A stretch of 64,000 bases of DNA from Granulicoccus phenolivorans DSM 17626 = NBRC 107789 = JCM 15570 (GTDB lineage: Bacteria; Actinomycetota; Actinomycetes; Propionibacteriales; Propionibacteriaceae), in contig NZ_AUHH01000022.1 of NCBI RefSeq assembly GCF_000423085.1, forward strand, positions 1-64,000, given 5' to 3'. The notes under the pieces were generated by a model that was not told the DNA's origin, did not search any database, and saw only the letters and a program-made list of their open reading frames with translations. This document shows positions 45,391-53,838 of the stretch, one piece after another; position 1 is the stretch's first letter, and each line of letters begins with the position of its first letter. A program made the position numbers and the translations under genes.

Positions 45391-46428
45391 TCACTTTCCC
45401 TTGATCTGCTCGCGGACGTGCTCCAGGCACTCGGTGCGCTGGTACTGCACGATCGTGTCCGTGGCTTCGTATCCGACCGAACGATACAGCGCCAGCTCGG
45501 TCTCCTCGGTGTCCCCCGCAACGTGAGCCGAGGGTCGGGTGTCCACACCGAGGCCGGCGCTGGACATGCCGACCTCGGCGAAGGTCCGCAGCGACTCCAC
45601 CAGCAGGCCGCGGCCGATCCCCCGGTGCCGGTAGTCGGGGCGTACGCCGAGCCGGTCGGTCCAGCCCTCGGGGAAGCGGCTGTCGGGGTCGTTGCAGGAG
45701 TTCAGGGCGTACCCGACCACAGTGTCCTCGGCGTCGACCACGACCCAGGACCAACTCGGGCGGGCGTTCGGCCGCGCCAGCGACTCGGTCCATTCCTGGG
45801 CGCTGATCTCCTCGGCCCCGAACGCGTCGGCGAAGACCGCATTGTGCGCCTGCCGGGTGGCCTCGCTGAGCTCGGGGCCGAACTTCACCAGCCGCAGCCC
45901 CGCGCCGCACGCGCAGCGCTCGGGCAGTTCGTGGACCAGGTCGCGGTGCAGATCGAAGAACCAGCGGTACTCCTGGAAGCCGGCGTGCTCGTACATCCGG
46001 CGCCGGGTGGTCAGGTGCGCGTCCGCGGTGGTGTACATCTCCAGGTCGGTTTCCAGCGGGCCGCGATTCTCCCACCACCAGCGGCGGGTCATCTGCATCT
46101 GCCACTCCAGCAGGTGCCGGCCGATGCCCTTGTGCCGGTACGCGGGGTGGACGCCGCCGCGCAGGTTCACCCGGCCGATCGGGGAGTCCTGACCGGCGTC
46201 CCAGGGGATGTTCCACCCGACCGCCAGGAGGGTGTCCTGGGCCCGTCCGGCGATGACGAGCTCGGGGTGTCCGCTGGGGAAACTTTCGATGATCTCGGTC
46301 TCGCTCATCCGTTCGGCCGAGTTGTCGAAGTAGTAGATCCCGTGAACCAGGCCGATCACATCGGACATATCCGCCTGGGTCGGAGTTGACCAGGTCAACG
46401 GTGTCACGTCATCGAGGACGTGCGTCAT
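45391..46428 (-). CDS. Double-domain GNAT acetyltransferase
   Basis: A 345-aa protein with two GNAT folds. The first has the acetyl-CoA loop [11 protein letters not shown] in its N-terminal half and the second [11 protein letters not shown] near residue 265, each an R/QxxGxG/A motif. Two-domain GNATs include mycothiol synthase MshD, but the overall sequence does not look like MshD, and the acceptor is unknown. AGGAGG precedes the ATG at 46428. It is 8 bp upstream of yebC, so the two are probably cotranscribed. Confidence 0.85.
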   Translation of the reverse strand: MTHVLDDVTPLTWSTPTQADMSDVIGLVHGIYYFDNSAERMSETEIIESFPSGHPELVIAGRAQDTLLAVGWNIPWDAGQDSPIGRVNLRGGVHPAYRHKGIGRHLLEWQMQMTRRWWWENRGPLETDLEMYTTADAHLTTRRRMYEHAGFQEYRWFFDLHRDLVHELPERCACGAGLRLVKFGPELSEATRQAHNAVFADAFGAEEISAQEWTESLARPNARPSWSWVVVDAEDTVVGYALNSCNDPDSRFPEGWTDRLGVRPDYRHRGIGRGLLVESLRTFAEVGMSSAGLGVDTRPSAHVAGDTEETELALYRSVGYEATDTIVQYQRTECLEHVREQIKGK

Positions 46429-46524
46429 ACCCACCTCCTGAGGTCACGGCGCCACTGCCAACTTCTCAAGCATAGTCAGGCCCGGACCGGCCGACGCCGT
46501 GTTCCCAGAAGGTGATCTATCGAC

Positions 46525-47178
46525 TTATCGCCATATTCGTCGCGTCGGTGGGGTGTGGCCCAACCGGGGCGCGGCCGTCTGGGCCCAGACCCGGAGCCAG
46601 TTCGCGCCCGATTCCACGGCCTCGGAGGGATCTTCGCCGCGGGCGCGCACCTGTTGCACCTGCCACCAACTGGTGGAGTCCTCGGCCAGCAGATCCATCA
46701 CCGCAGCATGCGCGGCGACGGTGGTGGTGCTCGGCGTCCCGGCCGGAATGGGTTCGCCGAAGCGGATCCGGATGTCGGGGTCGGTGGCCGCGGCGTACGC
46801 CCCCCGGATCCCGACCGGCACCAGCGGGACGCGGGCCCGTTCGGCCAGTTCGGCCGGATATTCGTGGAAGCGGCGCAGCGTCGGCCCGGGCTCCTGCTCG
46901 GGGAAGGTGAGCACCTTCAGGCCGCGTTTCAGCGCGAGCACGATCAGGTCGGCCTGGGCGCCGGGGTGGTCGAAGTCCATCGCTCGCACCCCCCAGGACC
47001 GGCCCACCCGATCCCCGAGTTGGCGGATCACCAGGATCGGCCCGGCAACCGCCCCCGCCAGCAGTCGGGCGTCGTGATCGGTGGGATGGTTCGACACCAG
47101 GACCGCGCCCCCGCGCGGCACCCGCTGGGTGCCGTACCAGGTCACGCCCCGAGCGCCCGCCCGGCAGATGCCGCTCAT
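46525..47178 (-). CDS. PlsC-like lysophospholipid/glycerolipid acyltransferase
   Basis: A 217-aa protein with an acyltransferase block I, SNHPTDHDAR, giving the HX4D pair H31 and D36. A second block, LKVLTFPEQEPGPT, stands where PlsC proteins have FPEGTRS; it is degenerate. VPLVPVGIRGAYAA corresponds to block IV. There is no clear TM anchor, so it may act peripherally. The ATG overlaps the stop of the LarA-like gene (ATGA). Being coupled to a fatty-acyl reductase gene two positions upstream, it may acylate a glycerol, fatty alcohol or ether intermediate (inference). A longer frame upstream is a shadow. Confidence 0.75.
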   Translation of the reverse strand: MSGICRAGARGVTWYGTQRVPRGGAVLVSNHPTDHDARLLAGAVAGPILVIRQLGDRVGRSWGVRAMDFDHPGAQADLIVLALKRGLKVLTFPEQEPGPTLRRFHEYPAELAERARVPLVPVGIRGAYAAATDPDIRIRFGEPIPAGTPSTTTVAAHAAVMDLLAEDSTSWWQVQQVRARGEDPSEAVESGANWLRVWAQTAAPRLGHTPPTRRIWR

Positions 47179-48707
47179 GCCGTGGCCTCGGTGACCTGGA
47201 CGCGTACCGGCGGGGTGTGCAGCAGGCGGATCCGGGGGGTCCGGCCGACCTGGGCCGAGGCGATCTCGAGCGCATCGGCGAGGGTGCTGGCGGCCCGGAA
47301 GCCGAGCCGAGCGGCGGCGGCACGGTCGGCACCGACCCAGATGATGTCGCTGCAGTGCCGGACCGCGGGTTGGATCGCGTACCACAGTTCCAGCGGGTGC
47401 AGGCCGTGGTGGGCGCCCTGGGTGGCGTACTGGTGTCGGTACCACTCGTCGGTGGCGAAGCGGGCCTCGAACCGGTCCCGGATCACGGTGGCGTCGGTGG
47501 TCTCCGGCAGCACTTCGGCGAAGAAGTCGGCGGCGGCGGTGTCGAAGCGCGCGCTGAAGGCCTGGGCCAGCGGCGCGAAGCAGATCATCACCCCGCCGGG
47601 GCGGACCGCCGGGGTGCCGGCGTGGCTGCCGAAGCTGTGGGCCAGGCAGTCCCAGGCGGCGACCAGCGGGTTCATCACCGCGTCCACGTTGTGCTCGGTG
47701 GTCGAGGCGGGCCCGGTGATCAGCACATCGGACTGCCCGACCACCTCGACGCTCTGCTGGGCGCTCAGCAGTTCGGTGGTACGCCCGGTCACCTCGGCGA
47801 TGCCCCCGGCATGGACGGCCAGGACGCCGTAGTCCTGGGTGGCGCCGGCGAACAGGCGGCGCCGGGTCTGCCGCGGCGCGATCGTCAGGGCCCGTTGCAC
47901 CGCGGCGGCCGCGGCCCGATCCTGCAGCTGCCACTCCCATTCGCGCTTGCTCAGGAAGCGCAGCGGACCGGTCCAGACCCCGGGGCTGAGCACCACATCG
48001 ACGGCGAACACCGGCACCGCGCTGGTGATCTCCGCCAGCACCCGGTCCTCGGTGGCCGGATCCGGATCCAGCCCGAGCTGGGCCCAGGCGGTCTGCTGCC
48101 CGGTGATGCCTCGGGTCAGCTGTCGGCCGTTGGTGTGGCCGAGTTCGCCGGTCACATTGAGGTTGATCACCAGGTCGGCCTGGCCGACCGCCTCGTTGAC
48201 GCTGACCCCGTCGGCGAGCGTGGTCAGGCTGCGGGTCTGGGTCGCGTCATGGCTGAACAGCTTGCCGTCGTGGAAGAAGGAACGGTGTACCCGCTCCCCG
48301 GTCAGCTGCTGCAGCTCCGAGCCGCTCATCTTGCGCCGCAGCCCATTGGCCAGCAGCACCGTCACCTCGTCGACGCGGGCGGTGGCGGCGAGTTCCAGGA
48401 TCCGCTCCAGCACGGTGGCGCGGATGTCGGAGCCGGCCATCGCAGGAGCCGGCCGCGCGGAATCGGTGACCACCAGGGCGAGCCGGCGTACCCCGGCCAG
48501 GCGGGTCCGCAGCGGCGCCGAGCCGAGCGGGGTGGCCAGGGCCTTGTCGATGGCCTCGAGGGAATCGGGGACCCGGTCGAGTGCCTCGCTGGGGTACAGC
48601 ACCTCGGTCCCCCGCGGCATCCGTTGCATCCGGACGCCCGGACCGGCGGGGACCAGCAGTTCGGGGGTGCGCTCGTCGGTTTCGAGAAGGAATCCAGGAC
48701 GGGACAT
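47175..48707 (-). CDS. LarA-like (DUF2088, lactate racemase N-domain) protein
   Basis: A 510-aa protein resembling LarA, the nickel-pincer-nucleotide lactate racemase. The DSARPAPAM segment (82-90) stands where LarA has its RPTP motif, and VTVLLANGLRRKMS (about 115-128) where LarA has the ALGTHRPM motif. The catalytic-site histidine of that motif is replaced by arginine here. GVSVNEAVGQADLVINLNVTGELGHTNG corresponds to the mid-region. No larB, larC or larE is in the window. Racemase activity is therefore doubtful. It lies 18 bp after the reductase-HAD gene, with AGGAGA upstream, and is coupled to the PlsC-like gene. Confidence 0.65.
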   Translation of the reverse strand: MSRPGFLLETDERTPELLVPAGPGVRMQRMPRGTEVLYPSEALDRVPDSLEAIDKALATPLGSAPLRTRLAGVRRLALVVTDSARPAPAMAGSDIRATVLERILELAATARVDEVTVLLANGLRRKMSGSELQQLTGERVHRSFFHDGKLFSHDATQTRSLTTLADGVSVNEAVGQADLVINLNVTGELGHTNGRQLTRGITGQQTAWAQLGLDPDPATEDRVLAEITSAVPVFAVDVVLSPGVWTGPLRFLSKREWEWQLQDRAAAAAVQRALTIAPRQTRRRLFAGATQDYGVLAVHAGGIAEVTGRTTELLSAQQSVEVVGQSDVLITGPASTTEHNVDAVMNPLVAAWDCLAHSFGSHAGTPAVRPGGVMICFAPLAQAFSARFDTAAADFFAEVLPETTDATVIRDRFEARFATDEWYRHQYATQGAHHGLHPLELWYAIQPAVRHCSDIIWVGADRAAAARLGFRAASTLADALEIASAQVGRTPRIRLLHTPPVRVQVTEATA

Positions 48708-48725
48708 GTCGGTTCTCCTAGCCGG

Positions 48726-51062
48726 TCAGGACTGGACCGACCAGCGAGGGGTCTGCGCCATGGCGTCCCACTCGACGGTCGTCCACGAATTCGAATTGGC
48801 GGCCCGCATCAGGCCGAGGTCAGGATTCACCGCGACCGGGTTGCCGACCGCGGCCAGCATCGGCAGGTCGGCGTGGGAGTCGGCGTACGCATAGGACTTC
48901 GACAGGTCGATCCCGTGGGTCTCGGCGAACCGCTTCAGCCAGGCCGGCCGGGACTCCCCGACCATCGGCGGTCCGGTGAGGAACCCGGTGCAGCGCCCGT
49001 CGGCGTCGACGTCGAGTTCGCCGGCGACGATGTGGTCGAACAGCGGTGCCAGCGGGCGGGTCAGCGGCCGGATCGCCCCGGTCATCAGGATGGTGGTGTG
49101 CCCGGCGGCCCGGTGCTCGCGGACCCGGCGGATCGCGTCCGGGCTCAGCCGGTCCAGGATCCGACGCCCGACATGGCCGTCGATCGCCGCCTCCAACTGG
49201 GCCAGGTCCGCCCCGGCGTAGCGGCGGTAAATGGCGCGCAGGAAGGTGCCGCGATCGGTCCGCTCCGCGCGCAGGTACGCCGGCAGCGACCCCAGCAGGG
49301 CGGTCACCTCCGACAGCTTCTCCCGGTTCGACAACTCCGGCAGCCGCGCCCACAGGTAGGTCTCCACCACGTTGCCGCTCATCACGGTGCCGTCGAGATC
49401 GAAGACCGCGATCACCGTGCTGGGATCGTCCTTGACCTTCGACAGGTCCCGGAACGTGCTGGCCCGGGTCCCGGCCCGGCGGCGCAGCCGATCCATCCGG
49501 CGGACGGGTTCGGTCACCGAGGGGGTGTGGATCTCCTCGATGTACTCCCGCCAGTCGATCACCGCGGTGTCCATCGCCCAGGTCGCGACATCGTCGGGAT
49601 GCAGCGAACGGTGCAGGGCGAGGGTGTGGTCGTCCATGAAGTGCAGTTCGGAGCGCAGGTATTCCCCGTACAGCGACAGGTAGCGACGCATGAAGACCGT
49701 CCGGCTGGACAGCTTGTCGACCTGCTCGGCCAGGCTGCGGGTCCGCCGGCTGCGCGGGGCAAAATCGAGCAGCCGGTTGGCGACCTTCGAGGCCCGCTCG
49801 GAGGTGGTCAGCAGTTGCTCGACCTTGGCCGATCCCGGCCAGTTCCAGGTCGCCAACGGCGTGGAGCGGGCCCCGGTCGCCATCGGGTGTTCGGTGAAGT
49901 AGTTGCGGATGTGGTGATACACCCGGCGGAAGGTCAGCGGATTCCGCGCGCCGGAACTGGCGTGATAGAACTCCGGCGTCCCGACCTCGGGCTCGGTGGC
50001 GCACACCGCGAGGATGCAGTTCACCACGTGGTCGCAGGGCACGATGTCGATCACCGAGTCCGGGGACGCGGGGAACTCGGGCATCTGGCCCTTGCCGTAG
50101 GCATGGATGATCGGTTCGGCCATCTTGAAGCCCTCGATCCAGCCCGGGTAGGGATGCACCAGGGAGGACTCCACGATCGCCGGCCGGACGATCGACACCT
50201 TGATCTCGCGGCCCAGGTCGGCCACGATCCGCTCCCCCATCGCCTTGGCGAAGGTGTACACGTCGGTCCAGCCCAGGGAGCGCGCACGTTCGGTCCCGGC
50301 CCGGACCAGTTCGTCGTGCACCCACTGCACCCGGCGGCGCTCGATGTCCTTGGCGGTGGTCAGGTACCCGGCCTGGCGATGCACCCGCTCGGCCTCCCGA
50401 CGCAGCTTGCCCAGCCGCTCCGGGGTACGCGAGTCGGTCCGGATCCGCTCGGCGATCGCCAGCGCGGCCTCGGTCTCGACCATGTAGTCGGCCTCGTGCT
50501 CGTGCGGGGCCTCCGGGATGGCACCGCGCCGCCGGCCGGCGGTGTAGGCGGTGGAGACGTGCACGTAGTGCGGGATCTTGGCCAGCTTGCCGTCGACGGT
50601 CATCGCCTCGAGCATCTTGGTCATCAGTGCCCGGGTGCCGATCACATTGGTCGCGAAGGCCTGGTCGATCGGCGGGTCGAAGGACACGTCACCGGCGCAG
50701 TGCACCAGCACGTCCAGGTCGTGCGGCAGGTCCGGGACGTTGGGCAGGTCACCCTCGATCACGTCGATCCGCTGCTCGATCAGGGCCTCCGGGCCGCCGG
50801 CGGCCTCCCGCAGATCCTTGAAGATGCGCTTCTTCAGCAGCTGGATGACCCGGGCCCGGGCGGTGGCCGAACCCTTGCGACGGACCAGAACGCCGGCGCG
50901 AGTGTCGGGCAGGGAGGTCAGCAACTTCCACAACAGCTGTTCGCCGATGAAGCCGGTGACCCCGGTGATGACGATCTTCTTGCCGGCCAGCAGGTCGGCC
51001 ATCCGACCGTCCAGCGTGCGGCCGCCCCGGACCCCGGTGACGACGGGAGTGGTCTCGCTCAT
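48726..51062 (-). CDS. Fatty acyl-CoA reductase-like SDR fused to HAD-IB phosphatase
   Basis: A 778-aa fusion. Residues 28-400 form an extended SDR of the male-sterility/NAD_binding_4 type: ITGVTGFIG (32-40), HVSTAYTAG with S170, and Y269-xxx-K273 (YTFAKAMGE). Residues about 460-515 resemble the fatty acyl-CoA reductase C-domain ([10 protein letters not shown]...[11 protein letters not shown]). Residues about 548-760 are an HAD-IB phosphatase-like domain with FDLDGT (554-559) and [13 protein letters not shown]. It probably reduces an acyl thioester to aldehyde or alcohol; the HAD part may remove a phosphate. The ATG overlaps the hisA stop (ATGA). Confidence 0.82.
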   Translation of the reverse strand: MSETTPVVTGVRGGRTLDGRMADLLAGKKIVITGVTGFIGEQLLWKLLTSLPDTRAGVLVRRKGSATARARVIQLLKKRIFKDLREAAGGPEALIEQRIDVIEGDLPNVPDLPHDLDVLVHCAGDVSFDPPIDQAFATNVIGTRALMTKMLEAMTVDGKLAKIPHYVHVSTAYTAGRRRGAIPEAPHEHEADYMVETEAALAIAERIRTDSRTPERLGKLRREAERVHRQAGYLTTAKDIERRRVQWVHDELVRAGTERARSLGWTDVYTFAKAMGERIVADLGREIKVSIVRPAIVESSLVHPYPGWIEGFKMAEPIIHAYGKGQMPEFPASPDSVIDIVPCDHVVNCILAVCATEPEVGTPEFYHASSGARNPLTFRRVYHHIRNYFTEHPMATGARSTPLATWNWPGSAKVEQLLTTSERASKVANRLLDFAPRSRRTRSLAEQVDKLSSRTVFMRRYLSLYGEYLRSELHFMDDHTLALHRSLHPDDVATWAMDTAVIDWREYIEEIHTPSVTEPVRRMDRLRRRAGTRASTFRDLSKVKDDPSTVIAVFDLDGTVMSGNVVETYLWARLPELSNREKLSEVTALLGSLPAYLRAERTDRGTFLRAIYRRYAGADLAQLEAAIDGHVGRRILDRLSPDAIRRVREHRAAGHTTILMTGAIRPLTRPLAPLFDHIVAGELDVDADGRCTGFLTGPPMVGESRPAWLKRFAETHGIDLSKSYAYADSHADLPMLAAVGNPVAVNPDLGLMRAANSNSWTTVEWDAMAQTPRWSVQS

Positions 51063-51805
51063 GCCGTGGCGTCGGTTTCCTCGCCGGCTGCGATGCGCAG
51101 GGCATCCGACAGCGCGAACCGGCCTTCGTACAGGGCGGTGCCAATGATGGCGCCCTCGACCCCGATCGGGACGAGCCCGGCCAGCTGCCGGATGTCGGCC
51201 AGGGTGGAGATTCCGCCGGAGGCGACCACGGGCTTGTCGGTCCGCGCGCAGATGGCCCCGAGCAGCTCGAAGTTGGGGCCGCTGAGCATCCCGTCGGACT
51301 TCACGTCGGTCACCACGAACCGGGCGCAACCGGCCTCGTCCAGCCGCTGCAGGGTCTCGAACACGTCCCCGCCCTCCCGGGTCCAGCCGCGGGCGGCCAG
51401 TCGATCGCCCTTCACGTCCAGCCCGATCGCGATCCGGTCGCCGTGGCGGGCGATGATCTCGGCGCACCACTGCGGGTTCTCCAGGGCGGCGGTGCCGATA
51501 TTGACCCGGGCGCAGCCGGTGGCCAGGGCCCGCTCCAGGGAGGCGTCGTCGCGGATCCCGCCGGACAGTTCCACCTGCAACTTCATCTGCGAGGTCACTT
51601 CGGCGATCACCTCGGCGTTGGAACCCCGGCCGAACGCGGCGTCCAGATCGACCAGGTGAATCCAGTGCGCACCGGCGTCCTGCCAGCGCTGCGCGGCTTC
51701 CAGAGGGTCACCGAAGACCTTCTCGGAGCCCGCCTCGCCCTGCACCAGTTGCACGGCCTGCCCGCCGCGTACGTCCACTGCCGGAAGCAAAGTCAGAGAA
51801 TCCAC
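51059..51805 (-). CDS. hisA: Phosphoribosyl isomerase A (HisA, possibly bifunctional PriA)
   Basis: A 248-aa TIM barrel converting ProFAR to PRFAR. It begins [20 protein letters not shown] and has [10 protein letters not shown] and [13 protein letters not shown] phosphate-binding loops. In many actinobacteria lacking trpF this enzyme (PriA) also isomerises PRA in tryptophan synthesis; whether trpF exists here is not known. The start is GTG with no Shine-Dalgarno and a TAGGCT -10 element 6 nt upstream, so it appears to have its own leaderless promoter. It is far from hisH (62042) and coupled instead to the reductase-HAD gene. Confidence 0.95.
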   Translation of the reverse strand: MDSLTLLPAVDVRGGQAVQLVQGEAGSEKVFGDPLEAAQRWQDAGAHWIHLVDLDAAFGRGSNAEVIAEVTSQMKLQVELSGGIRDDASLERALATGCARVNIGTAALENPQWCAEIIARHGDRIAIGLDVKGDRLAARGWTREGGDVFETLQRLDEAGCARFVVTDVKSDGMLSGPNFELLGAICARTDKPVVASGGISTLADIRQLAGLVPIGVEGAIIGTALYEGRFALSDALRIAAGEETDATA

Positions 51806-51811
51806 CCGGCG

Positions 51812-51837
51812 AGCCTACCGTGCCCACAGCTGGGCAC
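51812..51837 (-). promoter_or_regulatory. hisA promoter -10 with adjoining palindrome
   Basis: On the minus strand TAGGCT (plus 51812-51817) ends 6 nt before the hisA GTG. Directly upstream, GTGCCCA-N4-TGGGCAC forms a perfect 7-bp-arm palindrome at 51820-51837. It sits between the -10 and any -35, as an operator would, but is also 15 bp beyond the stop of the preceding gene, so it may instead be a terminator hairpin. Confidence 0.5.
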
Positions 51838-51851
51838 CCCAACCGGTTTCG

Positions 51852-52874
51852 TCAGCCGGTGATGCGGTTCACAAAGTCCCGCTGGTCGGCGGCGGCGGTG
51901 CCGGTGAACCAGGAGTCCGCCACCGACAGGGCCGCGATCTCCACCCCGGTCCCGGCCAGGACCAGCGGTAGGGTGTGCAGCACGGTGGAGGGGAAGCTGA
52001 GCAGGGTGCGCCCGATCGGCCCGATCCGGGCATACAGCTCCATCGGCAGGGCCGGGCGGACCAACTGCGGACCGAGCGCGGCGATCCGGGCCAGCTTCGC
52101 CGCCGACTCCTTGCGGTGCGGCAGATACCGGGCGACGCTGCGGCCGGCGACCAGGCCGGCGATCCCGGCCAGATAGGCATCCTCGGAGATCAGGCCGCTC
52201 TCCACCAGCGAGGTCCCCATCAGGTCGGTGCCGGCCAGGACGCGGGGCGGACCGAAGGTGTCGCGGACCCAGGCGTAGGTGTTCGGGGTCACCGGCGGGG
52301 TGTCGCCGGTGGGTGTGTCGCCGGTCCCGGTGTGGGGGGCGGTCCCGGTGAGCAGGGGCATGGCGGTGAACAGCTCCACCGCCGCGCTGCGGTGGCCGAG
52401 CAGGCGCTGGGCGCGCCGGCGCAGCGGGTGTACCCGGGCGTCGGTCGCCCCCAGGTGCCAGCGGTTCAGCGGTACGCCGGTGGCCCACTGCTCGGCGTAC
52501 CGGATCGTGGCGGTGCCGTCGTCGATCACCACCAGCCGCGGGTCGGTACCCACCAGATTCAGCAGCGTGTGGATGATCCCGGAGTACGGGTCACCGATCA
52601 CCACCGTCCCGGCCGCCCGTACGCCGCGCGCGACCCGGGCCAGCGCGGGCGCCCGGGCACCGGAGCGGACCTCGGCCCACTGCACCGCGACCGGATCGGG
52701 CGCCAACTCCGCGACCCGGTGCAGCTGCCACCGGGTGGTCGGATCGGTGGGTCCGAGCACGACCGCGGTGGTGGGCGTACCGCTGTGGTACGCCCACTCG
52801 ATCGCGTTCAGCAATTGCGCTGGGGACTCGACCAGCGCCAGCGCCGGGCGGGGCTGCGGTCCGGGATCGGGCAC
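51852..52874 (-). CDS. Putative sialyltransferase-like glycosyltransferase
   Basis: A 340-aa protein that I cannot place firmly. The pattern of VESPAQLLNAIEWA at the N-terminus, VIGDPYSGI, VVIDDGTATI (about 115-124) and YLPHRKES recalls the GT52/polysialyltransferase group, in which a HP/HR motif and acidic loop bind CMP-sugar. The segment SFPSTVLHTLPLVL resembles the S/T-containing acceptor motif. GTG start, 11 bp after neuB, same strand, so probably cotranscribed. Role proposed: transfer of a nonulosonic acid to a surface glycan (inference). A duplicated GDTPTGDTPP segment is in the middle. Confidence 0.55.
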   Translation of the reverse strand: MPDPGPQPRPALALVESPAQLLNAIEWAYHSGTPTTAVVLGPTDPTTRWQLHRVAELAPDPVAVQWAEVRSGARAPALARVARGVRAAGTVVIGDPYSGIIHTLLNLVGTDPRLVVIDDGTATIRYAEQWATGVPLNRWHLGATDARVHPLRRRAQRLLGHRSAAVELFTAMPLLTGTAPHTGTGDTPTGDTPPVTPNTYAWVRDTFGPPRVLAGTDLMGTSLVESGLISEDAYLAGIAGLVAGRSVARYLPHRKESAAKLARIAALGPQLVRPALPMELYARIGPIGRTLLSFPSTVLHTLPLVLAGTGVEIAALSVADSWFTGTAAADQRDFVNRITG

Positions 52875-52885
52875 GGGCCGGTGGA

Positions 52886-53788
52886 TCAGGACTGCTGCTC
52901 GCCCTGGAAGCGGCGCAGCTTCTTCATCGGGCCGAGTTCGGAGTCGTAGACCTTCTTGACCCCGTCACCCAGGGCCGCCTCCACCACCCGGATATCGCGG
53001 ACCAGCCGCTCCAGCCCGCCCGGCTCGACCGAGGCGGCCTGGTCGGAGCCCCACATGGCACGGTCCAGGGTGATGTGCCGCTCCAGGAAGGAGGCCCCCA
53101 GCACGACCGCGGCCAGCGAGGTCTGCAGCCCGGTCTCGTGCCCGGAGTAGCCGATCGGCACCTCGGGGTACTTCGCGGCCAGGGTGTTGATCATCCGCAG
53201 GTTGAGTTCCTCGGCCTGCGCCGGGTAGGTGCTGGTGGCATGGGCGAGGATCAGGTTCTGCGTCCCGACGGTTTCCACCGCATGCTCGATCTGCTCCATC
53301 GTCGACATCCCGGTGGACAGGATGATCGTCTTGCCGGTCCCGGCCAGCTTCTTCAGCAGCCCGTCATCGGTCAGCGAGGCCGAGGCGACCTTGTGCGCCG
53401 GGACGTCGAACTTCTCCAGGAAGTCCACCGACGGCTCGTCCCACGGGGAGGCGAACCACTCGATGCCGTGCTCGGCGCAGGTCTTCGCGATCTCGGCGTA
53501 GCCGTCCTCGCCGAACTCGACCTTGTGGCGGTACTCGATGTAGGGCATCCGGCCCCACGGGGTGTCCCGCATGACGTCCCACTGGTCCCGCGGCGTGCAG
53601 ATCTCCGGGGTCCGCTTCTGGAACTTGACCGCGTCGCAGCCGGCTTCGGCGGCGATCTTGATCAGTTTGGTCGCGTTCTCGATGTCGCCGTTGTGGTTGA
53701 TGCCGATTTCACCGGTGATGAAGGCCGGATGGCCCGCCCCGACGGTGCGGCTTCCGATCTGGCGGGTTGGTCCCTGCGCAGCGTTCAT
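52886..53788 (-). CDS. neuB: NeuB-type nonulosonic acid synthase without SAF domain
   Basis: A TIM-barrel enzyme that condenses PEP with a hexose or hexosamine to give a nine-carbon acid (Neu5Ac, Kdn, legionaminate or similar). The signature GEIGINHNGD (26-35) and DAVKFQKRT (52-60) are clear, as are STGMSTMEQIEHAV, GYSGHETG, and ERHITLDRAMWGSDQAAS. The 300-aa protein ends soon after the barrel and lacks the ~70-aa C-terminal antifreeze-like (SAF) domain that in classical NeuB completes the partner active site. NeuA and NeuC are not in the window, so the exact sugar is unknown. AGGGGG precedes the ATG. Confidence 0.88.
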   Translation of the reverse strand: MNAAQGPTRQIGSRTVGAGHPAFITGEIGINHNGDIENATKLIKIAAEAGCDAVKFQKRTPEICTPRDQWDVMRDTPWGRMPYIEYRHKVEFGEDGYAEIAKTCAEHGIEWFASPWDEPSVDFLEKFDVPAHKVASASLTDDGLLKKLAGTGKTIILSTGMSTMEQIEHAVETVGTQNLILAHATSTYPAQAEELNLRMINTLAAKYPEVPIGYSGHETGLQTSLAAVVLGASFLERHITLDRAMWGSDQAASVEPGGLERLVRDIRVVEAALGDGVKKVYDSELGPMKKLRRFQGEQQS

Positions 53789-53838
53789 TCAAACCCCCTA
53801 GGTCGGGCTCAGGCTAGCACCCGATTAGGGTGGCCCCC
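53789..53838. promoter_or_regulatory. Divergent promoters of neuB and the GT2 genes
   Basis: This 50-bp gap holds back-to-back -10 elements: TAGCCT on the minus strand (plus 53811-53816), 22 nt before the neuB ATG, and TAGGGT on the plus strand (53826-53831), 7 nt before the GT2 ATG. Their closeness implies that a single protein could control both operons of the island. -35 elements are not evident. Confidence 0.5.

Noticed and set aside
47217-51659. A 1480-codon plus-strand open frame opposite the LarA-like and reductase-HAD genes
   Set aside because: It is an antisense shadow of high-GC coding sequence: His/Gly/Arg/Gln-rich, no domains, and it spans several well-supported minus-strand genes.
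23043-53788. A complete sialic-acid uptake and synthesis system linking the SHS transporter to neuB
   Set aside because: The transporter substrate cannot be read from sequence, the two loci are 28 kb apart, and no nanA, nanK, nanE or neuA is present.
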